Shown here: positions 36,623 through 45,800 of the stretch, piece by piece
Layout of the letters: each line of letters opens with the position of its first letter
Position numbering within the stretch: the stretch's first letter is position 1
Assembly (NCBI GenBank): GCA_963740215.1
Contig: CAVUDJ010000005.1
Span: 372,001 to 436,000 of the forward strand
Direction of reading: 5' to 3'
Origin: CAVVAL01 sp963740215
GTDB lineage: Bacteria > Actinomycetota > Actinomycetes > Mycobacteriales > Cryptosporangiaceae
DNA: 64,000 bases
Notes under the pieces: generated by a model
Seen by the model: the letters and a program-made list of their open reading frames with translations, nothing else
Database searches by the model: none
Told to the model about the DNA's origin: nothing
Position numbers and translations under genes: made by a program

Positions 36623-37057
36623 TCACCAGACGTTCAGGGGCTTAATGTCCTTCTCCCACATGGCCATGAACCACGGTCCCGGGCCTTCCTCGGTGAGGAT
36701 CTGCTCGATTCGCGGCCAGTGCCGCGCGAGTAGGGTCACGTTGTCCCAGGTCGACATGTCCCGCTTGCCAGCGATCCAGAACGCTCGGAGGCCGAGCTCG
36801 CGGAACGCGGCGACCTCAGCTGGCCGGGTGCGAATCCGCTTGTCGCGGCAGATCACGATCAGGTTCCTGGCTGCCACCAACGGCATCCACTCCAGGTCGG
36901 TCATGCGGGTGACGATCTCCGGGACGAGCCGGTGGCCAGGGTGCACCACGTCGGTTCGGGCCCGGGCGAGAGTCAGGCCTAGTCCGAGGGCGCTCTCGTC
37001 GACGAAGAATCTCGGGGCGGCCGGTAGGGGTGACATGCGACCGGCGCTACGCGGCAC
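36623..37057 (-). CDS. PIN-like toxin partner of the DUF433 gene (VapC45-like)
   Basis: 144 residues from a GTG overlapping the upstream gene by 11 bp (a later ATG at 37036 is possible). FFVDESALGLGLTLARARTD carries the first acidic PIN positions. LVAARNLIVICRDKRIRTRP has the conserved RDKRI block of PIN-like proteins partnered with DUF433 antitoxins, and AGKRDMSTWDN follows. A predicted RNase; polarity (antitoxin first) and overlap support a toxin-antitoxin unit. Confidence 0.75.
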   Translation of the reverse strand: MPRSAGRMSPLPAAPRFFVDESALGLGLTLARARTDVVHPGHRLVPEIVTRMTDLEWMPLVAARNLIVICRDKRIRTRPAEVAAFRELGLRAFWIAGKRDMSTWDNVTLLARHWPRIEQILTEEGPGPWFMAMWEKDIKPLNVW

Positions 37058-37730
37058 GGCCGCGTTCGAACCGGCCGGCGGCCAAGACCTGCTCGACGCT
37101 GAGGCCGTAAATCTCGGCGATCATCTCGGGTGGATCACCGGCTCTGGCGAGCTCAGCGAGGATGTCGGTGCGGATCCCGTCAATGGTCGGTTCCCCGAAA
37201 CCACGGACAGGGTCGAGCATCACCTCCGGCTCACGCTGATCCGGGGTCATAGTGCGGACCACACCAGACTTGGCGTCGTCGAACTGTACGGAGCCGACGA
37301 AGTCCAGCGCTGGCGCCGTGAGATGCATCTGCCCGTTCCGCTCAACCACGATCTGCAGCGGCTCGTCGAGGTTTGTCTGATCCTGAATGACCCGCACCAG
37401 CTCCCGACTTGCCGCGTAGAGACGGGCCTGCGCCAACGGGTATGGCGTGTTCAGCTGCTCCCGCAGCTTCTCCACCACCGGCCGGATCCGCAGTATCGGC
37501 ACGTCGAGCTCCCGGTAGCTCGCCAGGAACCGGGCCTCGACGAACTCTCCCCAGGTGACCAGCTCGTCACCGGTCGACTCCGGGCGGACGATCGGCGCGT
37601 ACTGCCGTGACCCCCGCGTGTACCCGTCGATCCAGCGCTGCGCCGTACCGTTCTTGAGGCCCAGCAACCGGTCGACCTGCAGCATGCCGTACACGCGGCG
37701 GTTCAAAAGATCGATCACCTGGGCCGACAT
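37047..37730 (-). CDS. DUF433-domain antitoxin (VapB45-like)
   Basis: 227 residues from the ATG at 37730. The N-terminal half contains a MerR-like region (LLNRRVYGMLQVDRLLGLKN, then TAQRWIDGYTRG). The C-terminal DUF433 domain reads GFGEPTIDGIRTDILAELAR and PPEMIAEIYGLSVEQVLAAG. This two-domain design, followed by a PIN-like gene, matches known DUF433/PIN toxin-antitoxin pairs. It probably neutralises the downstream toxin and represses the operon. Confidence 0.78.
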   Translation of the reverse strand: MSAQVIDLLNRRVYGMLQVDRLLGLKNGTAQRWIDGYTRGSRQYAPIVRPESTGDELVTWGEFVEARFLASYRELDVPILRIRPVVEKLREQLNTPYPLAQARLYAASRELVRVIQDQTNLDEPLQIVVERNGQMHLTAPALDFVGSVQFDDAKSGVVRTMTPDQREPEVMLDPVRGFGEPTIDGIRTDILAELARAGDPPEMIAEIYGLSVEQVLAAGRFERGRAA

Positions 37731-37995
37731 GGCGCCATCATGACACGCGCGCAATGCCGTGCCCCGATTTCGCCGCCCATCGGCGATGGCTGGCTACCCG
37801 GCTCGGCGTTGACGCGCTCACCCTCCGGTCAGGGGGTCCCGCGCCGCTGGACGTCCGAAGCACAGCGGCCGAACCGGTTGAATCTGCGAGCCGCTGCCAG
37901 CGTGCGTCTACACCGCGCGCGATCATTCGAGGGCCACCCGGGGCGTCGCGAAGCGCGATGCCGGGCAGGTCGGCGACGACATATAGGAGGTCCGC

Positions 37996-38421
37996 ATGCA
38001 CGACACCTGGTTCTCAAGAGACCTGCCGGTGCTCGAAGCCGTGGTCCGTCGCCGAGACGCGAATCCACACGAGCTGACGAACTACCGCGGCCTGGCGCAG
38101 GACACCGGGCTGCCCGAAGAGGACGTTGCCCGGGCTCTCGCCGCCCTGGACGGCGAGTACCTCGACGCGGAGGGTTCAGGCGTGCACTCGGCGGAGTACG
38201 TGAAGACGGTGTACTCGTCTGCCCGGCGTGCGGTTGGCGCTTGGCCCACTCCGGAGAACTTCACCGAGAGACTCCTGGCAGAGCTCAAGGCTGAGGCCGC
38301 GGCGGAACCGGACCCTGCGCGACGGGGACGGCTGCAGCGCCTAGCGGATGCCGGCCAGGAGGTTGGGGTGAAGGTGATCGCCGAGGTGGTGGCGAAGCTC
38401 GCAGGCAACGCGGCCGGCTGA
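37996..38421 (+). CDS. Hypothetical helical protein
   Basis: 141 residues with AGGAGG 5 nt before the ATG. It begins MHDTWFSRDLPVLEAVVRRR and has a winged-helix-like middle (YRGLAQDTGLPEEDVARALA) and a helical C-terminus ending VKVIAEVVAKLAG. It could be a small HTH regulator. The 265-bp gap upstream, divergent from the DUF433 gene, contains no supported gene. Confidence 0.6.
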   Translation: MHDTWFSRDLPVLEAVVRRRDANPHELTNYRGLAQDTGLPEEDVARALAALDGEYLDAEGSGVHSAEYVKTVYSSARRAVGAWPTPENFTERLLAELKAEAAAEPDPARRGRLQRLADAGQEVGVKVIAEVVAKLAGNAAG

Positions 38422-38489
38422 CCACCGGGGCAACGCCGCCTGCCCGGCGCGCTGATCGCGGCGGATACTTGCGGAGCGGGGCTGCTGGA

Positions 38490-38990
38490 CTACCGCTTGG
38501 ATGAAGGCCAGATCTCGTGCTTCGTGTCGTACCAGAGCGCGAAGAACTCGTTCGAGCGTCGGAACCCGTAGAGCCTCGGCAGACCTTGGATCTCGATCCG
38601 GCTGATGCTGTCTTCGTCGTCATACTGCAGCTCGCGGAACCGACGGTTCGCGGCATCGCACGGAAACCCAGCCTTGTCGAGCGGGTAGTCCTTCCCAAGC
38701 CGTTTGTTGCCGCTTCCCTGATGGAACACCTCGTTCATTGTCATCTTCGAGAGGTGACGGATCTTCTCGAAGAGCAGTGCGAGCAGGTCAGCTGCAGCTC
38801 TCGACAGACACCACGGACCGCCCACGTCGAATATGTCGAACCGGACGACCATGCATCCGCCACCAGCTGCTGCAGCTGGCATCCATCTCGGCTGCAACTC
38901 CCCCGGGACGCCCCGGGACGCCGCCGCCGGAACGGATTTGGTCACCGCGGGTGCGCGTGCGACGACGGGACGTTTGGGCTTCCGGCTCAC
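38490..38990 (-). CDS. Candidate toxin paired with Panacea antitoxin
   Basis: 166 residues from a GTG. A Pro/Ala/Arg-rich N-terminus (about 45 residues) precedes a compact domain: VVRFDIFDVGGPWCLS, KIRHLSKMTMNEVFHQG, then RIEIQGLPRLYGFRRSNEFF and ALWYDTKHEIWPSS. The last segment resembles the beta-sheet end of RelE/HigB-like RNases, but no family can be named safely. It starts 2 bp after the stop of a Panacea-domain gene, the arrangement of Panacea toxin-antitoxin operons, where toxins are very diverse. Confidence 0.6.
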   Translation of the reverse strand: MSRKPKRPVVARAPAVTKSVPAAASRGVPGELQPRWMPAAAAGGGCMVVRFDIFDVGGPWCLSRAAADLLALLFEKIRHLSKMTMNEVFHQGSGNKRLGKDYPLDKAGFPCDAANRRFRELQYDDEDSISRIEIQGLPRLYGFRRSNEFFALWYDTKHEIWPSSKR

Positions 38991-38992
38991 GA

Positions 38993-39460
38993 CTATTCGT
39001 CCGTGTTCGCAGACGTCAGTCCGTCGTAGTACTCGAATATGACTGCCGGCTCGATCACAGCCGAACCACGATCCATCGGCTGCAGGCCCGCGCTCTCACG
39101 AGCCTCCGACCACGGCCGCTCCCGGTGACTCAGCTCGGACAGCCAGTGCGCCGGCTTCGCTCCGTAGGTGTTCAGCACCGCATCGATGCTTCCCCGCTCA
39201 GCGGGATCTAGCTTGTCTGGATCACCTGGGATGTCGTTGGGCGCAACCTGGAACATGCCCCGGTGCATGCGGTACAGCTCCGGCGAGACAGGCCCGTTCG
39301 ACCACGCCTCGATTCTGGTGTCGAACAGCGGTCGTTCGTCCCAGACGAGGTGCCATGCGTAGGAGTAGAACACCAGCTTCTGCAGCTTCATCGCCGTCAT
39401 CGGCCCCTGAACCTTCAGGATGTACGCCGCTACGTCCTGCACTCTTGCCACTGTCCCCAC
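38993..39460 (-). CDS. Panacea-domain (DUF4065/SocA-like) antitoxin
   Basis: 155 residues. The family signature is clear: VAAYILKVQGPMTAMKLQKL, VFYSYAWHLVWDERPLFDTR, IEAWSNGPVSPELYRMHRG, then the end of the domain with WLSELSHRERPW. Panacea domains neutralise unrelated toxins by direct binding. The adjacent downstream gene is its presumptive toxin. The start is a GTG at 39460 or 39451, both with a GGGGG-type SD nearby. Confidence 0.85.
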   Translation of the reverse strand: MGTVARVQDVAAYILKVQGPMTAMKLQKLVFYSYAWHLVWDERPLFDTRIEAWSNGPVSPELYRMHRGMFQVAPNDIPGDPDKLDPAERGSIDAVLNTYGAKPAHWLSELSHRERPWSEARESAGLQPMDRGSAVIEPAVIFEYYDGLTSANTDE

Positions 39461-39584
39461 CCCCTTATCCCCAGGATATCCACCGAACGGCGCCGGGACT
39501 GCTAGCCGCCAGAGGAGTGTTGCGTAAGCCGCTCATCAACACCAGTTGATCACGGGGGTGCGACGGTTCTGAACCCGAGGGCCC

Positions 39585-39929
39585 TTAGGGCAGCGGCATG
39601 TACGCGTCGAACTCCAGCGGGGTCAGCAGCGTCACCCGCGGCGTCGTGTCGGGTACCGACAGGCCACTGAAGTCGATCACCGTCCGCCTGACAACCATCA
39701 CGATCCAGTACGGCGAGTTGCCCTCGATGGCTGTGTCCGGCTGCACAACGTCATCGAACTGGAGGACGCCGTTGGCGTCGACCGAGACGTGGGCGCCGTA
39801 GTTGTTGGCAGAGCCACCGGGCAGCGCCACTTGGCCGGCCCAGTCGATGATGTCCTGCGCGTTCGTTCCGTCGAACCACTTCGCGGCGTAGGCGTCGGGC
39901 CGCAGCGTGTAGAGCGTTCCTTCGATCAT
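39585..39929 (-). CDS. Phage-type small protein
   Basis: 114 residues from the ATG at 39929, with GAGG upstream. MIEGTLYTLRPDAYAAKWFD and AQDIIDWAGQVALPGG resemble small actinophage proteins that begin with an aromatic-rich strand and a WTG-like turn. The C-terminus is PRVTLLTPLEFDAYMPLP. Function unknown. Confidence 0.6.
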   Translation of the reverse strand: MIEGTLYTLRPDAYAAKWFDGTNAQDIIDWAGQVALPGGSANNYGAHVSVDANGVLQFDDVVQPDTAIEGNSPYWIVMVVRRTVIDFSGLSVPDTTPRVTLLTPLEFDAYMPLP

Positions 39930-40105
39930 TGCTGGCCTCACTCTCGGCAGATTCGCGCTGTTCCTCGCGTGACGTCGACATGATCGCGCCGATGTCAGCG
40001 CCGTGGGATGCATCGAGCGTTAAGCCACACGGTTGGCTGCCAGCGACGGGCCGAACGGGCGGGCGCGGGTGGAGTAGCGCACGCCGGCGGCTACTCTTCG
40101 GCGCC

Positions 40106-40675
40106 ATGCGCACCGCCCTGGCTGACGTCTCCGCGTGGCTCGACGGCGTCGACCTTGGCGATCTGCCTACCTGGCTCGGAGCCGGTGGCGCGATCGGGTC
40201 GATGGGCGTCACGATTGCAGCGCTGCTCTACGCCAAGCGCGCCGCCGAGGCGACGCGGGGGATGCTCGACGTAGAGGCCGATCGTGATCGCAAGCGTGAG
40301 GACACCGGGGCGCGAGCACAGGCCGAACACGTTTCCGGCTGGTACGACTTCCACGATGATCACCCAGAGATGACGTATGGCACCCACGACGACTTCTGGG
40401 GCGGGTTCATCCAGAACGCCTCGCCGCTGCCGATCTACGACCTCAAGGTCGAATTCTTCTACCGTGGCCCGGACGGAGCCGTCGCTGGTCCGCGCAGCTT
40501 CGTTGAAGCTGGGACACTCCCGCCGACCAGCTCGCCGGCCTTTGCCCAGGCGCCGCTCGACATGCTCCGCAACGTTGAGGAGCGCGATGTCTACGTCGTG
40601 GCGCTCACGTTCCGGGACTCCGCCGGCCGACGCTGGCGCCGCGAGCATGACGGAGTGCTCAGCGAACTACCCTGA
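40106..40675 (+). CDS. Membrane-anchored hypothetical protein
   Basis: 189 residues from the ATG at 40106; the longer reading from 39929 runs through the promoter of the divergent gene. One membrane helix (WLGAGGAIGSMGVTIAALLYA) precedes a coiled-coil stretch and a soluble beta-rich domain (GWYDFHDDHPEMTYGTHDDF, PLPIYDLKVEFFYRGP). Proteins of this layout sense or scaffold near the membrane, but no family is recognised. The 170 bp after it contain two GTGAGAC sites. Confidence 0.6.
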   Translation: MRTALADVSAWLDGVDLGDLPTWLGAGGAIGSMGVTIAALLYAKRAAEATRGMLDVEADRDRKREDTGARAQAEHVSGWYDFHDDHPEMTYGTHDDFWGGFIQNASPLPIYDLKVEFFYRGPDGAVAGPRSFVEAGTLPPTSSPAFAQAPLDMLRNVEERDVYVVALTFRDSAGRRWRREHDGVLSELP

Positions 40676-40843
40676 TGGCCGCGGCTACCAGGCATCCGTC
40701 AGCAGCGACGCGTTCCCGGAGTGATTCGGGCGCGTGAGACGGTGTGAGACGGGCACGCATCTCCGCAGGTCAGCGGCCTAAGAATCGGCCGCACTTGATC
40801 GGTCATCAAGCGGTACCACCACTGGATCCGGGCCGGGCGAGGC

Positions 40844-42007
40844 TTAGCGGTCGGCGTCAGAGCGCAGGTATTCGCGGAACTCCGTCGCGAGACGCTCGTG
40901 TGGGTACCGCTCGTCGAGTTCGCCGGCCAGTTCCCGGGCGGACATCATCATGTGCGGGATCGACCGGCGCCGACCCGCGAGCGCGTCGCGGCCCGTGCCG
41001 ACAGCGAGCTCGAGGTCGTCTTGGCGAAGCGCGACGTGCGCCAGGGTGAACCGCGCCTCGGACATCCGCATCGGTGACCGCTCGGTGCCGTCCGGCATGG
41101 TGTGCAGCTTGAGCACGCGGCGCGCGTGGTGCTCGGCCCGGTCGTTGTCTCCGACGACCCGGTAGCAGTCCATGGCGTAGAAGTCCCACTTGTCGGGGTC
41201 GATGATGAAGTGGTTCGACGGGCGCGACGGGCGCGGCAGTTTTCCGAGTGCCCGGTAGCCGGCGTCCAGCGTCTCGTGTAGCGCCCGCACCTCGCCGAGC
41301 CGCGCCAGCGCCTTCGCTTCCTGTGCCGCCAGTTGGACGCTGGCGGAGCCGGGCCCCGATGCGTCCTGCCCTGCGCGCGCGGCTGCCAGCGCGGCCGGCG
41401 CGTCGCCGTTGGTGAGCGCGAACCACGCCTCCATCTCGAACGCCCACCCGATGACTTGCCCTTCCTCGGATTCCCGTCCGATCCGCGCGGCGGCGAGTCG
41501 GGTGCTCTCGGCGGCTGTGCGGCGCCCCATGTCGTACTCGACGCAGCCGACGAGCAGCGCCAGCCATCCGGCCAGCACGAGTAGGTTCCGGTGCTCGGTC
41601 AGCGTGACGTTGCCGCGCACCATCCGACCGACGTACCGCAGCCATTGCCGGGACTCGCCGAGCAGGTCGGCCGCGGGCCGGTACGGGTATTCGCAGCAGA
41701 GCCGCTCGACGGTCTGTTCCATCTGCTCGACGCCGCCGCCGCCCACGTCGGACAGTTGCAGCCGGCGCAGCAGCTCAGCCGTCTCCCACGGATCGGTGTC
41801 GACGCCCGCCAGCGTCAACGCGGTCAGTTGTCCGCTGGCGCCGAGAGCGTCGTCGAGCGCGGTGACGAGTTCGGGTGACGGCCGCTGTTTGCCTGCGAGC
41901 GTGCGGGAGAGGTACGCGACGTCGTAGCTGATCTGCTTCGCCAGCGCACGCAGTGACACCTCACGTTCGGCCATCAGTTGGCGTACTGCGTCGCCGAACC
42001 CGTTCAT
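40844..42007 (-). CDS. XRE-family regulator with TPR-like domain
   Basis: 387 residues from the ATG at 42007, which has GGAGGGGGA upstream. N-terminal HTH: FGDAVRQLMAEREVSLRALA and YDVAYLSRTLAGKQRPSPE. The rest is helical repeats of TPR type (LALLVGCVEYDMGRRTAAES, RLGEVRALHETLDAGYRALG). Such regulators often sense small ligands or peptides and control mobile-element genes. Operator copy A lies 20 bp upstream of its start, pointing to autoregulation, and copy B is at the end of spdB. Confidence 0.82.
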   Translation of the reverse strand: MNGFGDAVRQLMAEREVSLRALAKQISYDVAYLSRTLAGKQRPSPELVTALDDALGASGQLTALTLAGVDTDPWETAELLRRLQLSDVGGGGVEQMEQTVERLCCEYPYRPAADLLGESRQWLRYVGRMVRGNVTLTEHRNLLVLAGWLALLVGCVEYDMGRRTAAESTRLAAARIGRESEEGQVIGWAFEMEAWFALTNGDAPAALAAARAGQDASGPGSASVQLAAQEAKALARLGEVRALHETLDAGYRALGKLPRPSRPSNHFIIDPDKWDFYAMDCYRVVGDNDRAEHHARRVLKLHTMPDGTERSPMRMSEARFTLAHVALRQDDLELAVGTGRDALAGRRRSIPHMMMSARELAGELDERYPHERLATEFREYLRSDADR

Positions 42008-42026
42008 CGCGCCATCCCCCTCCAAG

Positions 42027-42063
42027 GATGTTGACCGTTGACCAGTCCGCGCAGTCAACGCTG
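42027..42063 (+). promoter_or_regulatory. 37-bp operator-like sequence, copy A
   Basis: GATGTTGACCGTTGACCAG then a GCAGTCAACGCTG half, with CGTTGAC and GTCAACG forming a dyad 11 bp apart. It lies between the XRE-TPR gene (minus) and the divergent gene at 42253 and is repeated at 31229-31265 with two mismatches. Confidence 0.65.
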
Positions 42064-42252
42064 GTCCGTCTTCGCCTGCGCGCACCAGGTGACGAAGGTG
42101 GAGACAGTTTCGACGGTACCGCCAGTAGCTCCTCGGTACCGGATGCTCGAACCATCCGGTGCCGGGTCAGAGACGGGCGGGGCACGGCCCGACGTATATC
42201 CCCGGAGGTCGGCGTCGGCCGTGCCCTTGCCCCGCCACCCGGGAGGGCAACT

Positions 42253-42462
42253 GTGGCAGGCGAAGACGAGCAACGCACGGTCGAGCTGGCGCTACAGGCC
42301 CGCATCCGACACGGCGTCACCCTCGACGGGACGTGCCTCCACTGCCTTCCGCCCGGTACGCGCTGGCCGTGCCTGCCGTTCCAGCTCGCGGAGGCGACGA
42401 TCGAGCGGCTCGCGACTCCCGCGCCGCCGATTCACCCCGGCTGGTTCGACGGCGCCGGGTGA
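42253..42462 (+). CDS. Small Cys-containing protein
   Basis: 69 residues from a GTG with GGGAGGG 5 nt upstream. It contains TCLHCLPPGTRWPCLPFQLA, a possible zinc site, and an APPIHPGW tail. It is transcribed divergently from the XRE regulator across operator A and is thus likely under its control. No family recognised. Confidence 0.6.
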   Translation: MAGEDEQRTVELALQARIRHGVTLDGTCLHCLPPGTRWPCLPFQLAEATIERLATPAPPIHPGWFDGAG

Positions 42463-42490
42463 GCTGCCCTGCGGAGCACCCGGAGTCTCC

Positions 42491-42781
42491 TCACGCCCCG
42501 CTCAGGCGCAGCGCGTCCTCGATGACCTGCTCAACGTCCTGCCCGGTATGGGTCCGCACCAGGTGGATCAAGTTGAGCTCCAGAGCGAGATGGCCGGTGA
42601 TCATCGCGCCCGTGCGCTGAGCCACCTCGGTTATCGCGTCCTCGACGCTGTCGGCGCTCACCGGAGGATTCACGTACCGGTCCTCAACCGTCGCGGTGAC
42701 CGGTGACCCGATGGGCTGACCCAGCTCCATGGCAGTGATCGCCATCCGGAGGGTCGCGGCGGCCTTGTCGACTTCGCTCAT
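42491..42781 (-). CDS. Small hypothetical protein downstream of tape-measure gene
   Basis: 96 residues starting MSEVDKAAATLRMAITAMEL and ending in a helix VRTHTGQDVEQVIEDALRLS. Largely helical and acidic. It follows the tape-measure gene by 41 bp in the same direction. No family recognised. Confidence 0.55.
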   Translation of the reverse strand: MSEVDKAAATLRMAITAMELGQPIGSPVTATVEDRYVNPPVSADSVEDAITEVAQRTGAMITGHLALELNLIHLVRTHTGQDVEQVIEDALRLSGA

Positions 42782-42822
42782 GCTGGCCTTCCTACCCGAG
42801 TGAGCGCGCGGTGGGGCGCCAA

Positions 42823-45800
42823 CTAGCTGGGCCTGCCTGCTCGTGCAAGCGCGTCCCGCCGTGCCTCGTAGGCCTCGATCTGGGTGATGAGCGAGGCGCT
42901 GCCTTCGTGCAGGTGGTACTCGGGTCGGGACTGGCTACCCGCCGCGAACGGAACAGGCACAGCACCCGCAGCGAGCGCGGACACCGACGGCAACGCGGGA
43001 ACCACGGACTGGGTGATCCGCAGCATCTCTTCCTCGACGACACCCGCGTTGCTGTGGATACCGACGGCGAGACCGGCGGGGATCCACTTACCGACCTCCC
43101 GCGCCATGACCTTGGACGGGCTGCCGATCCCGAGCGCACTCTTCGCGGCCGACACCGCCGAGGCGGCGACGTCGCGGGCCGCGGAGGCGACCGCGCCGAC
43201 ACCGGAGCGGATACCCGAGACGAGCCCGGAGATGATGTCGGAGCCGATGGAGCGGAACCGGCCGGCCATCCCCCCGAGCGCCCCGGCGATACGCCCGGGT
43301 AGCGACGCCGCGATGCTGACCGCTTGGGACACGCCGGAACTGAACGCGGACCGCAGAGTGGACCACGCGCTGGAGGCGATGGACCCGAGACGGGACACGA
43401 GCGACGAGATCGCGGACCCGACCCGCCCCGGCAGCGTCGTTGCGAGCGACACCGCAGCCGCCACACCAGAGGTGAACAGGGCACGGGCGCGGTTCCAGGT
43501 GTTCGTCACGATCGCGCCGACGATCGACACCAGCGACGACAGCGCCGCCGAGATCCGCCCGGGAAGCCCAGCGACGAACGAGACGATGGCGTTGAACCCG
43601 TCACGACCAGCTGCCGCGACGTCGCCGCGACCTGGCCCCACATCTGGATGTTCGTGGCGAGGACCTGCAGCATGACCGCGAGCAGCCGACCGGGCAGCGC
43701 CGCGAAGAACGACACGATGCTCTGGATCCCGACGCTGACACCGCGCCCGGGCGCCGGCGAACATCGCCTGCAGCGGCGCGGTGACCGTGCTGGCCAGCGC
43801 GCCGAGCGCGGCCATGATGCGCCCGGGCAGAGCCGCGAAGAAGCCGCCGATGGCAGAACCGGCCGTGCTCACCGTGGCGCCGACCCCGGAGAAGAAGCTC
43901 GAGATGGCCGCCCCCACCCCGGCGAAGAACCCGGGCACCGCTTGGATGAACTGCACAGCCGCACGGAAGTTGCCGATCGCCAGGCTGAGGCCGGCGCCCG
44001 CGATCCTGGCGGCCACGCCGATCGCGGAGAACAGCGCCACGGCTGGCCCCGAGCTGGTCAGACCGGCCAGGAACCGCACGACCGCGCCGGCCGCCGAGGC
44101 GAACGCGCGCAGCTCCGGTTCGGCCTCCTGCAGCTTCTGGACGATCCCCGCGAGCGCCGGCTGAATGTCTGAGCGCCATACCTCGCCGAGCTTCACGAAC
44201 GCCGGTCGTAGGTTCGTCGAGACCGTGCTGATCGCGTCGTCGATCGCGGGCTTCAGTTCGTCGCGGAAGATGGCAGCGAACTGCTGCAGCGCTGGCCGGA
44301 CGGTCGCGACCGCGCTGCGGGCGATGCCGCCGATCGTGGAGAACGCCTCGCTGAGCAGCGTCCGGAACTCGGCGGACTGCTGGTGCGCGTAGACGAACGC
44401 GGCGCCGACCCCGACCACGGCCGCGGTGATCGCGAGGAACGGCCCGGCGCCGATCGCGCCGATCACACCAGCGAGCCCGGACACGACCGGGGCGAGCGCG
44501 GCGAGCTTCCCGGCGACCAGGGCGACGCCGCCACCGACGAGCAGCAGCTGCGCGACGATCGGCTTGACCGACTCGGGAAGCCGACTGAACGCGGCCGTGA
44601 GCTGGCCAATCTTCTCCGCCACGAACGCGACCGCGCTCGCCAGGGCGCCGACGACGACCGCGCTGTCGGCGAAGAACTGCTTGAGCGCTGCCTGCCCGCC
44701 GACGCTGGCGACGAACTCGCGGAAGCGGGCCGTCATCCGCTCCAGCGCGTCGAGGAAGTTGCCGCCCTCCGTCGAACCCGCGCGGAAGATGCCTACGATG
44801 CCCAGCGCGACATTCCCGGTGATGCGTCCCAGCTGGGCGAGCGTGTCGACGCCGGACCGGAAGAACGCGGCGAGGGATCCGGACTGGCGCGCGGAGGCGA
44901 TGAACGCGGCGAAGGACCGGGCGGCGCCGGTGATCCCGGCCGCCAGCCTGGGTAGGCCCTCGCTGCCCACGGCGGCGATGTCACGGAACGCCTGCAGGAG
45001 CGGCACCAGGGCGGGCGCGAGCGTCGAGGACGCGGTGCGGATGTTGCCGAGGACGGTCACGACGTCGCGGGTAGTCGCCGCGGCCAGGCCGAACTGAGCA
45101 GCGCGCTGCGCCGCGGCGTTGAAGTCGGCGGCGATCCGGAACCCGAACTGGCGCAGCTTCGGAAGGTAGGTGTCGACGAGCGGCCGGACGAACCTGCTCA
45201 ACCCTTCGAACAGGTTCCCTTGGATGCTCTGCTGCGCCGACTTGAGCGCCGGTGCGACCTTCGCGACCTCGCGGACGAACGACCGGGCGTTCGGCGCCAG
45301 CTTCTTCAGGGCCTCGTCGAGCTTGTCGGTGTCGCCCTCCGCGAGCGCGCTGAACGCCTCGTTGACGCCGAGCAGACCAACCCGTGCCACCAGCGCGGCT
45401 GAGCCAGCACCGAGCAGCAGGGCAGGCAGCCCGACCAGCGCGCCGGAGGACACAGCGACCGCCCCGGCCAGGGCTGTCACAGCACCGGTCAGCCCGACGA
45501 CCGAGACGGTGGCGGCGCCGGCGACAGCGAGGCCACCGATGCCCTTCGCGAGCGTGGAACCGATCTGGGCGATGCCCTCGCGGAGCCGGCCGCGGTCGAG
45601 CTCGACGGCGATCTTCACGGGCGACGCTGCCCTCTGGATCTGCTCTTTGACGGCGCGGGCCTCAGCGGTGACACCGCCGCTGTCCAGGGTGGTGCGGATC
45701 TCTGCGGTGATCCCGGCTTTCGCTGCGTCGATCTGCGCGCGGAGGTCCCGCTCGTACTGGCGAACGTCGGCTGGCTCGGTCGGGATCTCGATGGTCAGTT

